From positions 1 to 15,212 of the forward strand of contig CAZYWA010000155.1 in assembly GCA_964650975.1 (NCBI GenBank): 15,212 bases of DNA, in the 5' to 3' direction. Position numbers and translations under genes: made by a program. The notes beneath the pieces are model-generated. The model ran no database searches, was not told where the DNA came from, and saw only the letters and a program-made list of their open reading frames with translations. Shown one piece after another: positions 15,085 through 15,212 of this stretch (position 1 is the stretch's first letter; each line of letters starts with the position of its first letter). The DNA comes from CAZYWA01 sp964650975 [NCBI: uncultured bacterium] (GTDB lineage: Bacteria; JADJOY01).

Positions 15085-15212
15085 TTTTTCGGGGGACTCT
15101 TCAAGCCCCCCGCCCCCAAGTCGGCTCGTTACGCTCGCCGGGCGCCTCTCGGCGCCCGCAGGGATCCACGCGAGCAGTCGGTTCGGGGATCACGGCGAGT
15201 GGAAGCGCCCCG
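15085..15212. repeat. Non-coding hairpin-rich tail of the window
   Basis: No gene is visible in these 128 bases. CGGGGG (15090-15095) pairs with CCCCCG (15107-15112), followed by CCCCCAAG. CGGGCGCC (15139-15146) pairs perfectly with GGCGCCCG (15151-15158) around TCTC. Between them GCTCG occurs twice in GGCTCGTTACGCTCGCC (15123-15139). T5 lies before, not after, the first hairpin, so neither is a standard + strand terminator. The composition suggests an extragenic palindromic repeat unit, and the first hairpin matches 8498-8529. Confidence 0.55.

Noticed and set aside
15085-15112. Intrinsic terminator after the lipoprotein gene
   Set aside because: The T run precedes the stem and C-rich sequence follows it, so it is not a canonical terminator on either strand.
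1-15212. CRISPR array, insertion sequence, prophage or tRNA gene
   Set aside because: No regularly spaced repeats, transposase or integrase coding, or cloverleaf-forming segment could be found. Base composition and strand use look uniform throughout.

Overview
The window is GC-rich, densely packed and coded entirely on the + strand. It reads as an ordinary chromosomal segment of a diderm bacterium. Reasons for a diderm: a complete lipoprotein-maturation pair (lspA, lgt), a type-1 IleRS, HD-GYP and PilZ c-di-GMP proteins, and large membrane-anchored alkaline-phosphatase-superfamily enzymes. The gene content would fit a deltaproteobacterial/Myxococcota-like lineage or a GC-rich candidate phylum, but nothing here fixes the taxon. 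I see no transposase, integrase, CRISPR array, tRNA or rRNA gene.

Region 1 (1-7043) is an envelope-type cluster. It holds the 3' end of an alkaline-phosphatase-superfamily phosphodiesterase, a 1097-residue fusion of a flippase-like membrane module with a sulfatase/phosphotransferase-fold domain, a second soluble phosphodiesterase/nucleotide pyrophosphatase-like protein, and a GT4 glycosyltransferase. The order suggests sequential work on a phosphorylated or lipid-linked envelope glycan, but the substrate cannot be read from the sequence.

Region 2 (7050-9802) has a c-di-GMP theme. A 73-codon orphan gene precedes a receiver/HD-GYP response regulator. Then come a run of hairpins ending in a good intrinsic terminator, a PilZ protein with a degenerate receiver-like N-terminus, and a small zinc-ribbon (zf-TFIIB) protein.

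Region 3 (9897-15084) is ileS-lspA-lgt followed by a short TPR-type lipoprotein, with ATGA overlaps at ileS/lspA and lgt/lipoprotein that imply translational coupling. The Lgt is much longer than usual. A block of about 190 residues interrupts it, and the block is bordered by two versions of the same Lgt segment. The last 128 bases are non-coding and hairpin-rich, and share a motif with the stretch after the HD-GYP gene.

The points most worth following are the Lgt insertion/duplication, the flippase-sulfatase fusion with Thr at the nucleophile position, and the repeated hairpin element just after stop codons. No wholly new system is evident. The flippase-fusion/phosphodiesterase/GT4 cluster is the best candidate for an uncharacterised pathway.
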